Shown: positions 35,130 through 44,987 of the stretch, in pieces
How positions within the stretch are numbered: position 1 is the stretch's first letter
Layout of the letters: the number at the start of each line of letters is the position of its first letter
Assembly (NCBI RefSeq): GCF_021764745.1
Contig: NZ_JAETXX010000007.1
Span: 124,001 to 188,000 of the forward strand
DNA: 64,000 bases
Reading direction: 5' to 3'
Origin: Joostella atrarenae
GTDB lineage: Bacteria; Bacteroidota; Bacteroidia; Flavobacteriales; Flavobacteriaceae
The notes under the pieces: model-generated
Seen by the model: only the letters and a program-made list of their open reading frames with translations
What the model was told of the DNA's origin: nothing
Databases searched by the model: none
Position numbers and translations under genes: made by a program

Positions 35130-35236
35130 GACACTTGCCAATGTAACCAATTATTTTCATCATTGCTTTTTGAGTTTAATGCATTGGCAAAACCTAAAAC
35201 CACAATACTAAGCTCCGATTTTATCGGAGCTTTTTT
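35130..35236 (+). ncRNA. Candidate small RNA
   Basis: A stem TTGCCAATG / CATTGGCAA (35135-35143 and 35182-35190) is followed 19 nt later by a strong rho-independent terminator (35210-35236), with no coding frame worth naming. A weak promoter-like ACTTG ... CATTTTTG lies just upstream. Neighbouring genes are both on the other strand, so this terminator has no other client on the plus strand. Confidence 0.35.
35210..35236 (+). terminator. Rho-independent terminator
   Basis: AAGCTCCGAT-TTT-ATCGGAGCTTTTTT: a 10-bp stem with six Ts on the plus strand. On the minus strand it may also serve the DUF3127 gene ending at 35297, but the U-run favours plus. Confidence 0.85.
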
Positions 35237-35296
35237 GTTTCTTAAATATAAAAAAAGGGAAGCTATCAGCCTCCCTCTTTACATTTTATTTATACC

Positions 35297-35677
35297 TTAG
35301 AAAGGCAGATCATCGTGATCATCCTCTTTAAAATCTTTTGCTGGCTCGAAAGCATCTTCTGGCGGCATAGGTGGCATCTCTGGAGCCCCATTTCCTGCTG
35401 CTTGTAAGTTTTCTATTCTCCAACCTTGAATAGAATTGAAATACTTAGTCTCCCCTTGAGGGTTAACCCACTCTCTACCTCTTAGATTAATACTTACTTT
35501 TACTTGTTGACCTACTTGATATGCATTTAAAATATCACATTTATCTTGCACAAATTCAACAAGTATATGCTGTGGATATTGCTCTTCTGTAGTTACAACC
35601 AATTCTCTTTTTCTAAAACCATTGTTTCCAAAAGTCTTAGTCTCATCAATCAACTTAATTTTTCCTTGTATTTCCAT
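35297..35677 (-). CDS. DUF3127 protein (OB-fold, SSB-like)
   Basis: A 126-residue protein starting MEIQGKIKLIDETKTFGNNG with FRKRELVVTTEEQYPQHILV and the end EDDHDDLPF, an acidic tail like that by which SSB binds partners. Typical of DUF3127, a Bacteroidota family with a predicted OB fold. Probably nucleic-acid related, no established function. 30 nt downstream of the flavin reductase gene, likely co-transcribed. Confidence 0.85.
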   Translation of the reverse strand: MEIQGKIKLIDETKTFGNNGFRKRELVVTTEEQYPQHILVEFVQDKCDILNAYQVGQQVKVSINLRGREWVNPQGETKYFNSIQGWRIENLQAAGNGAPEMPPMPPEDAFEPAKDFKEDDHDDLPF

Positions 35678-35707
35678 GCTTCAAAAATATTAAAATATAT
35701 CTATATA

Positions 35708-36577
35708 TTATGCTAATAATAACTTCCATGCAGAAAGAACGTCATTATTTGCTATCATTTCTTGTGCTTTCTTATGCACTTCCTCTTTATTATCAGTCTT
35801 TAATAGCTCTTTAATACTATTAGAACTTTCTGAAAATATTATCACCTCCTCTTTGGAAGGTAAAGCTGCTACATTCCCAAGTATTCCCAAATCATTACCT
35901 GTTAACACCTTACTACATCTTATTTCAGAAGGAATTCCGTCTATTCCTATTCCAATGACGGATAAAGGTTTTGGAACCTCAAACATCCCAAGATTTGCAC
36001 GACTGTACCAATTACCGCCCATTCTACTCACTAAATCAATCTTAAACTGATCTATATGCTGATTCTCATCTAAAATAGCCTCAGAAACATGTAGTTTTAA
36101 AACTTCACAAACTATTAAATTACCAGCACCTCCTTCTTCTCCCAAAGCTATCACTTCATTTACCCTGCACTCAAATTGAACAGGAGATTCCCCAACACGA
36201 AACGGTTTTACTATATCCGACTTCAGCATAGTTAACCCTGTCTTTTCAAATTCATTTACACCTTTAGGATATTCCGTGCTACTCAGAGAGGTTTGCTGAA
36301 CAATATCGTAGTTTACAACATTAATAACAACCTCTTTAGTTTCAATAACATTCTCTAATGTATGCTTTGTAGTATTATCTCTTACCCTCCTATTTGCTGA
36401 AAAAATCATGATAGGCGGATTAGAACTATATACATTGAAAAAACTAAATGGAGATAAATTTACATTCCCCTCTCCATCTATAGTACTCGCAAAAGCAATA
36501 GGTCGTGGACCTACAGCCCCTAAAAGATAACTATGGAGTTTTGATGTTGGTACTTCTTTAGGATCTATGGATAGCAT
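35708..36577 (-). CDS. Flavin reductase family protein
   Basis: FMN-binding split-barrel protein: SYLLGAVGPRPIAFASTIDG and GNVNLSPFSFFNVYSSNPPI at the N-terminus mark the flavin reductase-like domain (about 15-190). The C-terminal 100 residues are an added domain common in this subfamily. Usually provides reduced flavin or binds it as a hydrolase/oxygenase accessory; substrate unknown. Divergent from the histidine kinase. Confidence 0.85.
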   Translation of the reverse strand: MLSIDPKEVPTSKLHSYLLGAVGPRPIAFASTIDGEGNVNLSPFSFFNVYSSNPPIMIFSANRRVRDNTTKHTLENVIETKEVVINVVNYDIVQQTSLSSTEYPKGVNEFEKTGLTMLKSDIVKPFRVGESPVQFECRVNEVIALGEEGGAGNLIVCEVLKLHVSEAILDENQHIDQFKIDLVSRMGGNWYSRANLGMFEVPKPLSVIGIGIDGIPSEIRCSKVLTGNDLGILGNVAALPSKEEVIIFSESSNSIKELLKTDNKEEVHKKAQEMIANNDVLSAWKLLLA

Positions 36578-36789
36578 TTAATCATTTTTAGCAAAAATAA
36601 CGTAAATAAAAGAGATGCAAAAATGTTTCGATCGGAATCATAAACTCTATAAATATAAATTTTCAACATGTATTTAAACGTCCTTTTATCTATTTTTAAA
36701 ATATTCAAATCCAATAGAACAATAAATATGATGCATTTGCTTTATATTTATAGATTCACTAGAAAATATAACCTTTTTCTTCATTTGAA

Positions 36790-37932
36790 ATGAAAAAAAC
36801 GACTCGTTGGATTTTAATAATATCCTCCATTGTAATTGTAACTTCTATCCTATGGAATACCTATGTGTTCTTTCAGAAGTTTAAAGAAGAGGAACGTACT
36901 AAAATGAAGATTTGGGCGGAAGCACTCGGGGAGTTTCTTCAAACCACAGACTTAGATCGTGATCTTGGAAATCTTACATTAGCCGTTATTAAAAACAATA
37001 CAAGCACTCCTATGATCTATGTTGGTGAGAAAGGGGAAATAAGATCTAACAACTTACCAGAAAACAAAGCAGACGATTCTCTCTACATAGATTACAAAAT
37101 CAAACAGTTTATGAGTGAGAACGCCCCTATTGAAGTTAATTTTAGGACTGAAAAATACGGAACCCTTTACTACGGAAACTCTGATGTTCTAAACAACTTA
37201 AAATATTACCCCATTGCCTTAATTCTAATTATTCTATTCTTTGGAGGTAGCGTTTACTTTTTTTACCAAATTTCTAAGGCTGCAGATCAAAATAAATTAT
37301 GGGCTGGAATGGCTAAAGAAACAGCTCACCAAATAGGCACACCACTTTCTTCACTTCTAGGATGGGCAGAACTATTAAAATCAGAAAATGTTAACCCTAC
37401 AATCACAGAAGAGATAGAAAAAGATATCGACCGTCTCTCTACAATAACCGAAAGATTCTCTAAAATAGGATCCATCCCAAAATTAGAGCGATTGGATGTT
37501 ATTAATGAAACAAAAAATAGCTTTAATTATATACAAGCAAGAAGCTCCAAGCTCGTTACTTTTAATTTTAAGGCTCCCGAAGGAGAAATATACAGCCTTA
37601 TAAACCCACAATTGTATAGTTGGACTATAGAAAATCTAATTATAAACTCCATTGATGCCATGAAAGGCAAGGGGAATTTAACAATTGAGATCACTCAGGA
37701 TAAGAAAACAATTAAAATAAACGTTATAGATACAGGAAAAGGTATTTTGAAAAGTGATTTTAATAGAATTTTCGAACCCGGTTACACCACAAAAAAGAGA
37801 GGCTGGGGATTAGGTTTATCTTTAGTAAGAAGAATTATTGAAGATTATCACAATGGAAAAGTAAAAGTATTAAGTTCCGTTATAGGCAAAGGAAGCACCA
37901 TCCAAATTGCACTTAAAGTTGAAGATTTATAA
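36790..37932 (+). CDS. Sensor histidine kinase
   Basis: Membrane-bound kinase with two helices (about 7-28 and 139-159) enclosing a 110-residue periplasmic sensor. The HisKA part has phosphoacceptor His180 in KETAHQIGTPLSSLLG; this HQIGTPL form is common in Bacteroidota. ATP-binding domain: N-box LIINSIDAM, G1 DTGKGI, F-box FEPGYTT, G2 RGWGLGLSL. No response regulator is adjacent. The next gene follows after 21 nt and may be co-transcribed. Confidence 0.92.
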   Translation: MKKTTRWILIISSIVIVTSILWNTYVFFQKFKEEERTKMKIWAEALGEFLQTTDLDRDLGNLTLAVIKNNTSTPMIYVGEKGEIRSNNLPENKADDSLYIDYKIKQFMSENAPIEVNFRTEKYGTLYYGNSDVLNNLKYYPIALILIILFFGGSVYFFYQISKAADQNKLWAGMAKETAHQIGTPLSSLLGWAELLKSENVNPTITEEIEKDIDRLSTITERFSKIGSIPKLERLDVINETKNSFNYIQARSSKLVTFNFKAPEGEIYSLINPQLYSWTIENLIINSIDAMKGKGNLTIEITQDKKTIKINVIDTGKGILKSDFNRIFEPGYTTKKRGWGLGLSLVRRIIEDYHNGKVKVLSSVIGKGSTIQIALKVEDL

Positions 37933-37953
37933 ATTAGCAGAAAAATTAACCAA

Positions 37954-38304
37954 TTGGAAATAAGTCAACATAAAATTAAAGAAGCCACCTTAACAAATAA
38001 CTGCCCCGAATGTTTTTGTAACGAAGGACTTGTACTTACATTTTATCAAAAGCAAATTAAAAATGCGTGGTATCACAATACTACCAAAGAGATTTCTGAT
38101 AAAATTGAGTGTGGAAATTGCAATACTATTATTTATCCCGTACGATGGACAGAAGATATTGAAAGAGTTAGAGAATTCTATTTTAAAACTATCGAACAAC
38201 CTAAAAGTCGATTTAAACTAACCAGCCTTTCTATATTTACTTTAATCGGAATTGTAATCGTTGCAATTGCTGTTTTTATAGCAATCCAGAAAAATTACAT
38301 ATAA
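37954..38304 (+). CDS. Zinc-ribbon, single-pass membrane protein
   Basis: 116 residues: a Cys-rich part with CPECFC near residue 18 and CGNC near 55 (a probable zinc ribbon), and one C-terminal membrane helix (LSIFTLIGIVIVAIAVFIAI). TTG start at 37954; there is no in-frame ATG, and the frame is closed upstream at 37930. I do not recognise a family. Co-directional with the kinase. Confidence 0.6.
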   Translation: MEISQHKIKEATLTNNCPECFCNEGLVLTFYQKQIKNAWYHNTTKEISDKIECGNCNTIIYPVRWTEDIERVREFYFKTIEQPKSRFKLTSLSIFTLIGIVIVAIAVFIAIQKNYI

Positions 38305-38310
38305 AAGGTA

Positions 38311-38700
38311 TTATAATGCAGCACTTACTTTTGCTGCTATATCCTTAAATTCTTCTTCAGATAGTTTTACTTTCTGCTGAAAAGTCATTTCACTCATTGC
38401 ATTCAAAGGGATTAAATGTACATGTGTATGCGGCACCTCTAAACCTACAACTGCAATTCCAACTCTTTTACAGTCTATTACCTTTTTGAGAGCCTTTGCT
38501 ACCTTTCGTGAAAAAGCCATTAACCCCATATATGTTTCTTCATCTAAATCAAAAATCTTATCAACTTCCTTCTTTGGCACACATAGAGTATGACCAACTG
38601 CATTGGGATTAATATCTAGAAAAGCATAGAAGTTTTCGTCCTCTGCAATCTTATAACTTGGGATCTCTCCACTTATGATTTTTGTAAAAACTGATGCCAT
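38311..38700 (-). CDS. HIT family (histidine triad) nucleotide hydrolase
   Basis: A small nucleotide hydrolase or transferase of the HINT branch. The triad is H91-T-H-V-H95 in VPHTHVHLIPLN, and the N-terminal IISGEIPSYKIAEDENFYAF is typical. Length 129. Next upstream is trxA in the same direction with a terminator between, so separately transcribed. Confidence 0.93.
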   Translation of the reverse strand: MASVFTKIISGEIPSYKIAEDENFYAFLDINPNAVGHTLCVPKKEVDKIFDLDEETYMGLMAFSRKVAKALKKVIDCKRVGIAVVGLEVPHTHVHLIPLNAMSEMTFQQKVKLSEEEFKDIAAKVSAAL

Positions 38701-38735
38701 ATCTATTAGGGGATGTAATTTTTTATAACTAAAAT

Positions 38736-38766
38736 AAAAAAGGCTTGACCAACAGCCAAACCTTTT
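38736..38766 (-). terminator. Terminator of trxA
   Basis: On the minus strand AAAAGG-TTGGC pairs with GTCAA-CCTTTT, followed by Us. It lies 24 nt past the trxA stop. Confidence 0.75.
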
Positions 38767-38789
38767 CTATATAAATGTTATAATATAGG

Positions 38790-39107
38790 TTATAATAACG
38801 TATCTATTGCTTCATTATAAGCAGTCTTTGGAGCAACTCCAACTTGACGTCCTACAACTTCTCCATTTTGAAAAACTAAAACTGTAGGTATGTTTCTAAC
38901 GCCATACTTAGCTGCAAATTCTTGATTTGCATCTACATCTACTTTTCCTACTACTGCTTTTCCTTCATATTCTGTACTCAATTGATCGATAATTGGAGCT
39001 ACCATTCTACAAGGTCCACACCATGCAGCCCAAAAATCTACCATTACAGGTTTATCACTTTTTAAAACTACTTCTTCAAAAGTAGCATCTGTTATTTCTA
39101 AAGCCAT
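38790..39107 (-). CDS. trxA: Thioredoxin
   Basis: General dithiol-disulfide oxidoreductase. Active site WCGPC with Cys30 and Cys33 in DFWAAWCGPCRM, cis-Pro in RNIPTVLVF. 105 residues is the standard size. Promoter TAAATTTG at 39144-39151 on the minus strand fits the Bacteroidota consensus, about 37 nt before the ATG. Confidence 0.97.
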   Translation of the reverse strand: MALEITDATFEEVVLKSDKPVMVDFWAAWCGPCRMVAPIIDQLSTEYEGKAVVGKVDVDANQEFAAKYGVRNIPTVLVFQNGEVVGRQVGVAPKTAYNEAIDTLL

Positions 39108-39143
39108 CTTATTTAATTTTAATGTTTATTCTACTCTATTGTG

Positions 39144-39151
39144 CAAATTTA
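39144..39151 (-). promoter_or_regulatory. -7 element of the trxA promoter
   Basis: TAAATTTG on the minus strand equals TAnnTTTG, 37 nt upstream of the trxA start. Confidence 0.55.
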
Positions 39152-39280
39152 GTCAAATATTTCTCTAAACCTTACAGCCGATATATTAGTTTTGACTATG
39201 GTAGCATTTGATTTTCTGATATTATTCTCTAATTTATCACTTTTAAATCAATATCCACTTACTTTTATTAACTTCATTGA

Positions 39281-39688
39281 ATGAAAAAACGTTTTCTTTA
39301 TCTATTTTTCTTACTTCTGAGTTATATAAATATTGCTCAAGAAATTGATCCTAATGATGATTTATACCAATGGGTGCCATTAGATGTAAAAGCATCTGCA
39401 TATAATTCAATCCAAAATCAAACCAATAGAAATCCATCAATAGGTGCATGGGGAGATACCTTAGTACCAGGCATGAAAGCAGTTGCTATTTCTAGAGATT
39501 TAATGAAGCTCGGAATCACAAAAAACACACCGATTAAGATAGAAGGATACGATGGCATCTATCTCGTAAAAGATAAAATGAATGCGCGTTACCATAAAAA
39601 AATTGACATCTATATGGGACTAAAACTCCAAAAAGCTAAAAATTTTGGAATTCAACACCTTAAAATATGGTATGGAATTCCAAAATAA
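39281..39688 (+). CDS. Secreted 3D-domain (double-psi barrel-like) protein
   Basis: A signal peptide (LYLFFLLLSYINIAQ) and a short beta domain with the pattern KASAYNS ... GDTLVPGMKAVAISRDL ... IKIEGYDGIYLVKDKMNARY HKKIDIYMG. The KD-K-M-N-x-R-Y-x-K-x-IDIY end corresponds to the 3D (Asp-Asp-Asp) domain of lytic transglycosylase-like proteins (MltA/YabE type). Likely a periplasmic peptidoglycan-related protein. Monocistronic, divergent from trxA, convergent with dnaE. Confidence 0.75.
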   Translation: MKKRFLYLFFLLLSYINIAQEIDPNDDLYQWVPLDVKASAYNSIQNQTNRNPSIGAWGDTLVPGMKAVAISRDLMKLGITKNTPIKIEGYDGIYLVKDKMNARYHKKIDIYMGLKLQKAKNFGIQHLKIWYGIPK

Positions 39689-39730
39689 ATTTCTTGTCAT
39701 ATAATTTTCAAGTAAAGATAAATTCTAGTT

Positions 39731-42700
39731 CTATTGATTCAGCTTATAAACAACTTGTTGCGAATCAAGCTCAAAAAGTAATTCATTAGAAATATTTACT
39801 TTTTGCTTCCTACTAGGCATATCCAATCTAATCTCATCCTCCATTGCATAAACCACAAAATTCAATAAGTGGTCACCACTATGCATAGAAATTAAATCTT
39901 TTAACGCATCAATACGTTGCTCTTCTATTTCTTCTAATTTTAAATGAATAGTTAATTTCCGAGCATATCTATCCATCACATCTTGAAGCTGCTCCATAGA
40001 ATTAAACTGAAGTCTAGGATCGCTTCTTTTTCCTGTTTCTCTATTTACCCATCCTTCGCGTACAAATGCTTTTATATATATAAAGGAGTTAATCATTAAA
40101 AAATGACGGAATTTAAGATATTCCTCTCCAAACATTCTAAATTCATAAGAATCAGAATAATCTTCAACAGTAAACAAAGCCCATCCCTTTCCATTCTTAG
40201 AAACACGATGCTGAACATCTGATATAACACCAGCAAAAGAAACTTCTCTATTTACAATCTCTTCAAGATTAGAAAAAGCACCTACATTCCCATTACAAAA
40301 AACGTCAATCTCAGTCTTAAAATCATCCAAAGGATGCCCAGAAATATAAATCCCTACTACTTCTTTTTCACGCTTCAATTTCTCCATAGTTCCCCAAGAT
40401 TCGCATGGTGGAACTTGAGGCTCTGGAATCTGAACATCACTAGCCTCACCAAAGAGACTCACTTGCGCAGAATTTTGATTCTCTTGAAATTTAGCTCCGT
40501 ATTTAACAGCTTTCTCTAAAAAAGTAACTCCATCTCCTTCATCATAAAAGTACTGGGCCCTATGTGTATCTCCAAAAGAGTCAAAACCTCCTGCCAATGC
40601 TAAATTTTCAAAAGCTTTTTTATTTGCTGCTCTTAAATCTATACGCTTAGCTAAATCGAAAACTGACTTATATCTTCCATTTTCTCTCCCATCAACAATT
40701 GTTGCTACAGCACCCTTTCCTACTCCTTTTACCGCTCCTATTCCAAAGCGAATTGCATTGTCTTTATTTACAGTAAACTTATAGTAAGATTCATTAACAT
40801 CTGGTCCGAGCACTACAATCCCCATTCGCTTACACTCTTCTAAGAAGAAAGTAACCTGCTTAATATCGTTCATATTATTAGAAAGTACCGCAGCCATATA
40901 TTCAGCAGGATAATTTGCTTTTAAATATGCCGTTTGGTAACCAATCCAAGCATAGCATGTAGAGTGAGATTTATTAAAGGCATAACTTGCAAATGCCTCC
41001 CAGTCTTTCCATACTTTTCCTAAAACCTCTCTAGAATGACCTTTTTTCTCCCCTCCATCAAGGAATTTAGGTTTTAATTCTTCTAGTAATGAAAAGATCT
41101 TTTTTCCCATTGCTTTACGAAGTACATCGGCTTCACCCTTTGTAAACCCAGCCAATTTCTGAGATAAAAGCATCACTTGCTCTTGATATACGGTAATTCC
41201 GTAGGTCTCCTGCAAGTATTCCTCCATAGCATCGAGATCATATTTAATCTCTTCATCACCATGCTTTCTTTTAATAAAACTAGGAATGTATTCTAGCGGC
41301 CCAGGACGATACAATGCATTCATTGCAATAAGATCGGCAAATACTGTAGGCTTTAAATCTTTCATGTGTTTCTGCATTCCTGCAGATTCATATTGAAAAA
41401 CTCCTACTGTTTCTCCCTTCTGAAATAACTCATATGTTTTTTCATCATCCAAAGGAAACTTATCAGGATCTAAAGATATCCCATGCTTATATTTCACCAA
41501 TTTAACAGTGTCTTTAATAAGCGTTAAGGTCTTCAGTCCTAAGAAGTCCATTTTTAATAACCCTGCATTCTCTACAACAGAGTTATCAAATTGTGTAACA
41601 TATAAATCGGAATCTTTAGCGATAGAAACTGGAACGAACTTGGTAATATCATCTGGAGTAATAATAACTCCACAAGCATGAATTCCCGTATTTCTCACTG
41701 AACCTTCTAAAATCCTAGCTTGATTTATAGTTAAGGCTTCTAAATCGTCTCCTTCAGAAATATTCTTAAGCTCATATACCTTCTCCAGTTCATCCGCCCT
41801 TAAACTCCCTTTTAACTTGGCATCATCTAACCCAAATATCTTTGCCAGTTTTAGGTTAGGAATTAACTTCGCTATCCTATCTGCTTCATGTAAAGGTAAA
41901 TCTAAAACTCTGGCTGTATCTCGGATGGACGACTTTGCCGCCATCGTACCATATGTAATAATTTGCGCCACCTGATTGGCACCATATTTATCAATTACGT
42001 ACTGCATTACTCGTCCACGACCTTCATCATCAAAGTCAATATCAATATCGGGAAGTGAAACACGATCTGGATTTAAAAAACGCTCAAAAAGTAAGTCGTA
42101 ATGTATCGGATCGATGTTTGTAATTTCTAAGCAATAAGCAACTGCAGACCCAGCTGCGGATCCACGCCCCGGCCCTACCGAAACATCCATTTGCCTCGCT
42201 GCAGCAATAAAATCTTGTACAATTAAGAAATAACCAGGATATCCTGTATTTTCAATTACACTTAATTCAAAATCAAGACGCTCTTTAATATCGTCTGTAA
42301 TTTCAGGATATCTCCTTTTGGCTCCTTCATAAGTAAGGTGACGTAAGTATTTATTTTCCCCGCGTTTTCCATTATCCTCTTTATCTTCTTCAAATTGAAA
42401 CTCTTCAGGGATGTCGAAAGCAGGCAACAATACATCTCTAGCCAACTCAAAAGGCTCAATCTTATCTACCACCTCTTGAATATTAAAGATCGCTTCTGGT
42501 AGATCTTTAAAAATGGCCTTCATCTCATCGCCACTTTTAAAATAATATTCTTGGTTAGGTAAACCATATCGGTACCCACGCCCACGACCTATTGGAGTGT
42601 CTTTTTTCTCTCCGTCCTTTACACAAAGTAAAATATCGTGCGCATTTGCATTCTCTTTATTTATATAGTAACAGTTATTAGTAGCTAATATTTTTACTTG

Positions 42701-44116
42701 ATGCTTATTTGCTAGCTTAACTAAATCACCATTTACTCTATTTTCATCCTCTTGATCGTGGCGCATCATCTCTACGTAAAGGTCTTCTCCAAACTGCTCT
42801 TTCCACCACAACAAAGCCTCTTCCGCCTGTACTTCTCCAATATTTAATAACTTACTAGGCACTTCTCCATATAAGTTTCCTGTAAGTACTATTATATCCT
42901 CTTTGTACTTTTCTACTACTTTTTTATCAATTCTAGGCACATAATAAAAACCTTCTGTGTATCCTATAGAAGACATTTTTGCCAAATTATGATACCCGCG
43001 TTTGTTCTTTGCTAGCATCACGATTTGGTAACCATTGTCTTTTACAGATTTATCCAAATGGTTTTCACACACATTTAAAGTACAACCAACTATTCCTTTT
43101 AATTCTATCTCTGTTGGTTCTTCTCCCTTTTCTAGCGCTTCTTTATTTCGAGCTTTTACCCCTTTATTATGGTTTCCTACTTCTTTTACAAAATGAAAAG
43201 CTCCCATCATATTTGCCAAATCTGTCAATGCTACTGCTGGCATTTTCTCTTTAGCAGCTGCAGCAACTAAATTTGGAATACTAGACGTTGCTTGAAGGAT
43301 AGAAAACTGAGAATAATTATGAAGATGTGAGAAATGTACCTCTTCAAGTTCTTTTATATTCTGATGTAACTCTTCCTTAGAAATTTCTCCTGAAGGTGCT
43401 TCTTTTGCTAATTGCTTACGAATTTCATCTGAAGCCTTTTTTAGGTTAATATGCTTTAAACCTATTAATTCTATCGGCTGCGGATTAGCCTCAGAAAAAT
43501 CTCTTAAATAAGTAGGAGAAACATCTAACTCTTCTCCTGTAAAAACTTCTTTTCTAATAAGCTCTAAAAAGCAACGTGTTGTTGCTTCCACATCGGCAGT
43601 TGCATTATGGGCTTCAGCAAAAGGCTCATCAAAAAGAAACTCATGTAATTCTGTTAGTGTCGGTAATTTAAATTTACCTCCTCTACCTCCTGGAATTTGA
43701 CATAGCGATGCAGTAGTCTCCGTACAGGTATCTAAAACTGGCATTTCTGTCAAATTACTTTCTACTCCTGCTCGATAGAATTCAGCTCCCATAATATTAA
43801 TATCGAAGCCTACATTTTGCCCAACAACATGTGTGGATTTACTTAAAGCTATTTGGAATTTCTCCAAGACCTCCATTAGAGGCAATCCTTCTTCCGCTGC
43901 TAATTCTGTAGAAATTCCATGTATCTTTTCCGCATCAAAAGGAATATTAAAACCCTCTGGCTTAATTAGATAATCTTGATGCTCTACTAAATTCCCCATG
44001 TCGTCGTGCAACTGCCATGCAATTTGAATTGCACGTGGCCAATTGTCTACATCTGTAATAGGTGCATCCCAACGCTTAGGTAATCCAGTAGTTTCTGTAT
44101 CAAAAATTAGGTACAT
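39731..44116 (-). CDS. dnaE: DNA polymerase III subunit alpha with fused exonuclease domain
   Basis: Replicative polymerase. The N-terminal 190 residues are a DnaQ-like 3'-5' exonuclease (LIFDTETTGLP, HNATADVEAT), then the PHP domain (FSHLHNYSQFSILQA, about 255 on), the polymerase palm with GPGRGSAAGSAV and catalytic Asp residues in LPDIDIDFDDEGRG, finger region (MNALYRPGPLEYIPSFIKRK), HhH and OB domains (VSFAGVISDVQHRVS). The length of 1461 and the exonuclease fusion are usual in this family of Bacteroidota. Single gene. Confidence 0.97.
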   Translation of the reverse strand: MYLIFDTETTGLPKRWDAPITDVDNWPRAIQIAWQLHDDMGNLVEHQDYLIKPEGFNIPFDAEKIHGISTELAAEEGLPLMEVLEKFQIALSKSTHVVGQNVGFDINIMGAEFYRAGVESNLTEMPVLDTCTETTASLCQIPGGRGGKFKLPTLTELHEFLFDEPFAEAHNATADVEATTRCFLELIRKEVFTGEELDVSPTYLRDFSEANPQPIELIGLKHINLKKASDEIRKQLAKEAPSGEISKEELHQNIKELEEVHFSHLHNYSQFSILQATSSIPNLVAAAAKEKMPAVALTDLANMMGAFHFVKEVGNHNKGVKARNKEALEKGEEPTEIELKGIVGCTLNVCENHLDKSVKDNGYQIVMLAKNKRGYHNLAKMSSIGYTEGFYYVPRIDKKVVEKYKEDIIVLTGNLYGEVPSKLLNIGEVQAEEALLWWKEQFGEDLYVEMMRHDQEDENRVNGDLVKLANKHQVKILATNNCYYINKENANAHDILLCVKDGEKKDTPIGRGRGYRYGLPNQEYYFKSGDEMKAIFKDLPEAIFNIQEVVDKIEPFELARDVLLPAFDIPEEFQFEEDKEDNGKRGENKYLRHLTYEGAKRRYPEITDDIKERLDFELSVIENTGYPGYFLIVQDFIAAARQMDVSVGPGRGSAAGSAVAYCLEITNIDPIHYDLLFERFLNPDRVSLPDIDIDFDDEGRGRVMQYVIDKYGANQVAQIITYGTMAAKSSIRDTARVLDLPLHEADRIAKLIPNLKLAKIFGLDDAKLKGSLRADELEKVYELKNISEGDDLEALTINQARILEGSVRNTGIHACGVIITPDDITKFVPVSIAKDSDLYVTQFDNSVVENAGLLKMDFLGLKTLTLIKDTVKLVKYKHGISLDPDKFPLDDEKTYELFQKGETVGVFQYESAGMQKHMKDLKPTVFADLIAMNALYRPGPLEYIPSFIKRKHGDEEIKYDLDAMEEYLQETYGITVYQEQVMLLSQKLAGFTKGEADVLRKAMGKKIFSLLEELKPKFLDGGEKKGHSREVLGKVWKDWEAFASYAFNKSHSTCYAWIGYQTAYLKANYPAEYMAAVLSNNMNDIKQVTFFLEECKRMGIVVLGPDVNESYYKFTVNKDNAIRFGIGAVKGVGKGAVATIVDGRENGRYKSVFDLAKRIDLRAANKKAFENLALAGGFDSFGDTHRAQYFYDEGDGVTFLEKAVKYGAKFQENQNSAQVSLFGEASDVQIPEPQVPPCESWGTMEKLKREKEVVGIYISGHPLDDFKTEIDVFCNGNVGAFSNLEEIVNREVSFAGVISDVQHRVSKNGKGWALFTVEDYSDSYEFRMFGEEYLKFRHFLMINSFIYIKAFVREGWVNRETGKRSDPRLQFNSMEQLQDVMDRYARKLTIHLKLEEIEEQRIDALKDLISMHSGDHLLNFVVYAMEDEIRLDMPSRKQKVNISNELLFELDSQQVVYKLNQ

Positions 44117-44230
44117 AAAATTCTTATCTATTTAATGTTGAAGCAATTAGTCGTAAAGAGACCGAAAGCTTAAAATTAAGAATAATTTTTAGAGAAAAAA
44201 GCAGAAGTTCCTATGAGTTATCAACCATAA

Positions 44231-44267
44231 AAAAAGGGTCGTTCCGCAACATAAAACAACCCTTTTT
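44231..44267 (-). terminator. Terminator of the four-helix-bundle gene
   Basis: Minus strand AAAAAGGGT-GTT pairs with AAC-ACCCTTTTT with a U-run, 21 nt past the stop at 44288. Confidence 0.8.
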
Positions 44268-44287
44268 CGAATTTAAATCTATCTTGT

Positions 44288-44737
44288 TTATGATACAATT
44301 TGCTCATACCTTTTTGCATTATCAACAGAATTCTTAATTGCATTCCGTTGTCTTGTAAGCATTGCTTTTGTAGAATCTGGCAAAGCAGTTTCTTTTAATA
44401 CTTTATTATAATCTTCCAAACTAGCTTCTTCTCCTCTTTGAACCTCTTCTAAAACTGCTTCTTCATTGTTTTGAGAGACAGCAGATTTTATATCTATCCA
44501 AGCTCTATGTATATCACCAGTAAAACTACCTGAATCGACAGGCTTTTCTCCGAAAGAAATAATTTCTCTTTTTAATTCATCTGAAAAATGTTCTCTTTCT
44601 ACAGCTTTACTCTTTAAATATGTTTTTAAATTAGTGCTTTTAACATGATCGACAGAATTCATAAAGCCTTTGTTGGCATCATAATTCTTTTCTAATAATT
44701 CATTTATTTTTTTCGCAACATCTTCTGTATAACTCAT
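44288..44737 (-). CDS. DUF2383 ferritin-like four-helix bundle protein
   Basis: 149 residues, all helical, PA2169-family: INELLEKNYDANKGF, KSKAVEREHFSDELKREIIS, GDIHRAWIDIKSAV and EEVQRGEEASLEDYNKVL. Glu/His pairs spaced as in ferritin-like carboxylate sites (ERE-H, EEA-LEDY). Often induced in stress in related species; function not established. Monocistronic. Confidence 0.8.
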   Translation of the reverse strand: MSYTEDVAKKINELLEKNYDANKGFMNSVDHVKSTNLKTYLKSKAVEREHFSDELKREIISFGEKPVDSGSFTGDIHRAWIDIKSAVSQNNEEAVLEEVQRGEEASLEDYNKVLKETALPDSTKAMLTRQRNAIKNSVDNAKRYEQIVS

Positions 44738-44955
44738 AATTTATTTTTTTATTGATTCGTGTATTATTAAACTACTAAAAATAAGACCAGTAGACAAAGT
44801 TCATCATGCATTTATGTATAATTTAACTCCTTTTCTTAAAGGAAATACAAAACAAAATCAGTAGTAAAATTCCTCATTTAAAAGCATAATTTCACAATAA
44901 TAAGTATGAGTTAAAAAAATAGAATAATTTCATTAAAATAATTTAAGGGTTTAAT

Positions 44956-44963
44956 TATCTTTG
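44956..44963 (+). promoter_or_regulatory. -7 element of the TerB-like gene promoter
   Basis: TATCTTTG matches TAnnTTTG, 25 nt upstream of the ATG at 44988. Confidence 0.5.
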
Positions 44964-44987
44964 TGCCCACATTAAAAATATATATTG

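Noticed and set aside
34926-35300. 124-codon plus-strand frame over the aat start and the intergenic gap
   Set aside because: Its first third is antisense to aat and the rest runs through the terminator hairpin; no protein features.
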